Shown: positions 63,941 to 64,000 of the stretch, piece by piece | Layout: the number at the start of each line of letters is the position of its first letter | Position numbering within the stretch: the first letter of the stretch is position 1 | Assembly: GCA_015657535.1 (NCBI GenBank) | Contig: JADHZB010001491.1 | Coordinates: 153,867 to 217,866 of the forward strand | Origin: Nephromyces sp. MM_2019 | Taxonomy: Eukaryota; Apicomplexa; Aconoidasida; Nephromycida | Direction: 5' to 3' | Length of the DNA: 64,000 nt | Position numbers and translations under genes: made by a program | The notes under the pieces: model-generated | What the model was told of the DNA's origin: nothing | Seen by the model: the letters and a program-made list of their open reading frames with translations, nothing else | Database searches by the model: none

Positions 63941-64000
63941 ATGCTAAAAAGGTGGGGGGCTAGAGGGGGTTGAGGAGATATCAGGGGGTGAAAAGCTATC

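Noticed and set aside
1..64000. Bacterial features: operons, CRISPR arrays, insertion sequences, riboswitches
   Set aside because: None is present. The window is spliced eukaryotic DNA, and repeats are microsatellites and one minisatellite without spacers.

Overview
This is a eukaryotic nuclear window, AT-rich and intron-rich, most likely from a coccidian-type apicomplexan. The direct evidence is: two eukaryotic tRNA genes, one an initiator tRNA-Met with an A54 T-loop; many GT-AG introns with T-rich polypyrimidine tracts; and an eight-exon gene at 36229-38580 that encodes a signal peptide, an acidic segment, a hevein/chitin-binding-like domain and four EGF modules. That domain order is known from the Toxoplasma microneme adhesins MIC3 and MIC8. 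Species cannot be fixed from this sequence. Almost no long ORF equals a gene: I rebuilt genes by finding acceptor and donor sites and requiring the reading phase to match at every junction.

Layout. 1-10 kb: one low-complexity gene (2026-6273) and T-rich non-coding DNA. 10-16 kb: three minus-strand genes, two of them multi-pass membrane proteins and one with a single membrane span. 16-18.3 kb: a small plus-strand gene whose start lies 162 nt from the start of the minus-strand membrane gene, so the two probably share a promoter. 20-23.9 kb: a plus-strand gene with a coiled coil and, at its C-terminus, an SLX4-like motif. 24-32.7 kb: a gene-poor stretch holding the two tRNA genes. 32.7-35.1 kb: candidate exons. 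36.2-38.6 kb: the MIC3-like adhesin. 40-41.2 kb: fragments of one or two genes. 42-45 kb: a complete three-exon WD40 protein. 45.1-46 kb: a small minus-strand gene, partly resolved. 49.4-55.3 kb: a mitochondrially targeted helical-repeat protein followed by a small four-exon gene. 55.3-59.6 kb: nothing supported. 59.6-64 kb: a nine-exon minus-strand helical protein whose introns hold CA/GT microsatellites, a 23-bp minisatellite, a 14-bp hairpin and one GC-AG intron.

The genes do not form a pathway. They look like an ordinary mixed apicomplexan neighbourhood: invasion (adhesin), DNA repair (SLX4-like), mitochondrial RNA metabolism (helical-repeat protein), a WD40 scaffold and several lineage-specific membrane proteins. 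Exon joins were checked by phase arithmetic only; no alignment or transcript data were available.
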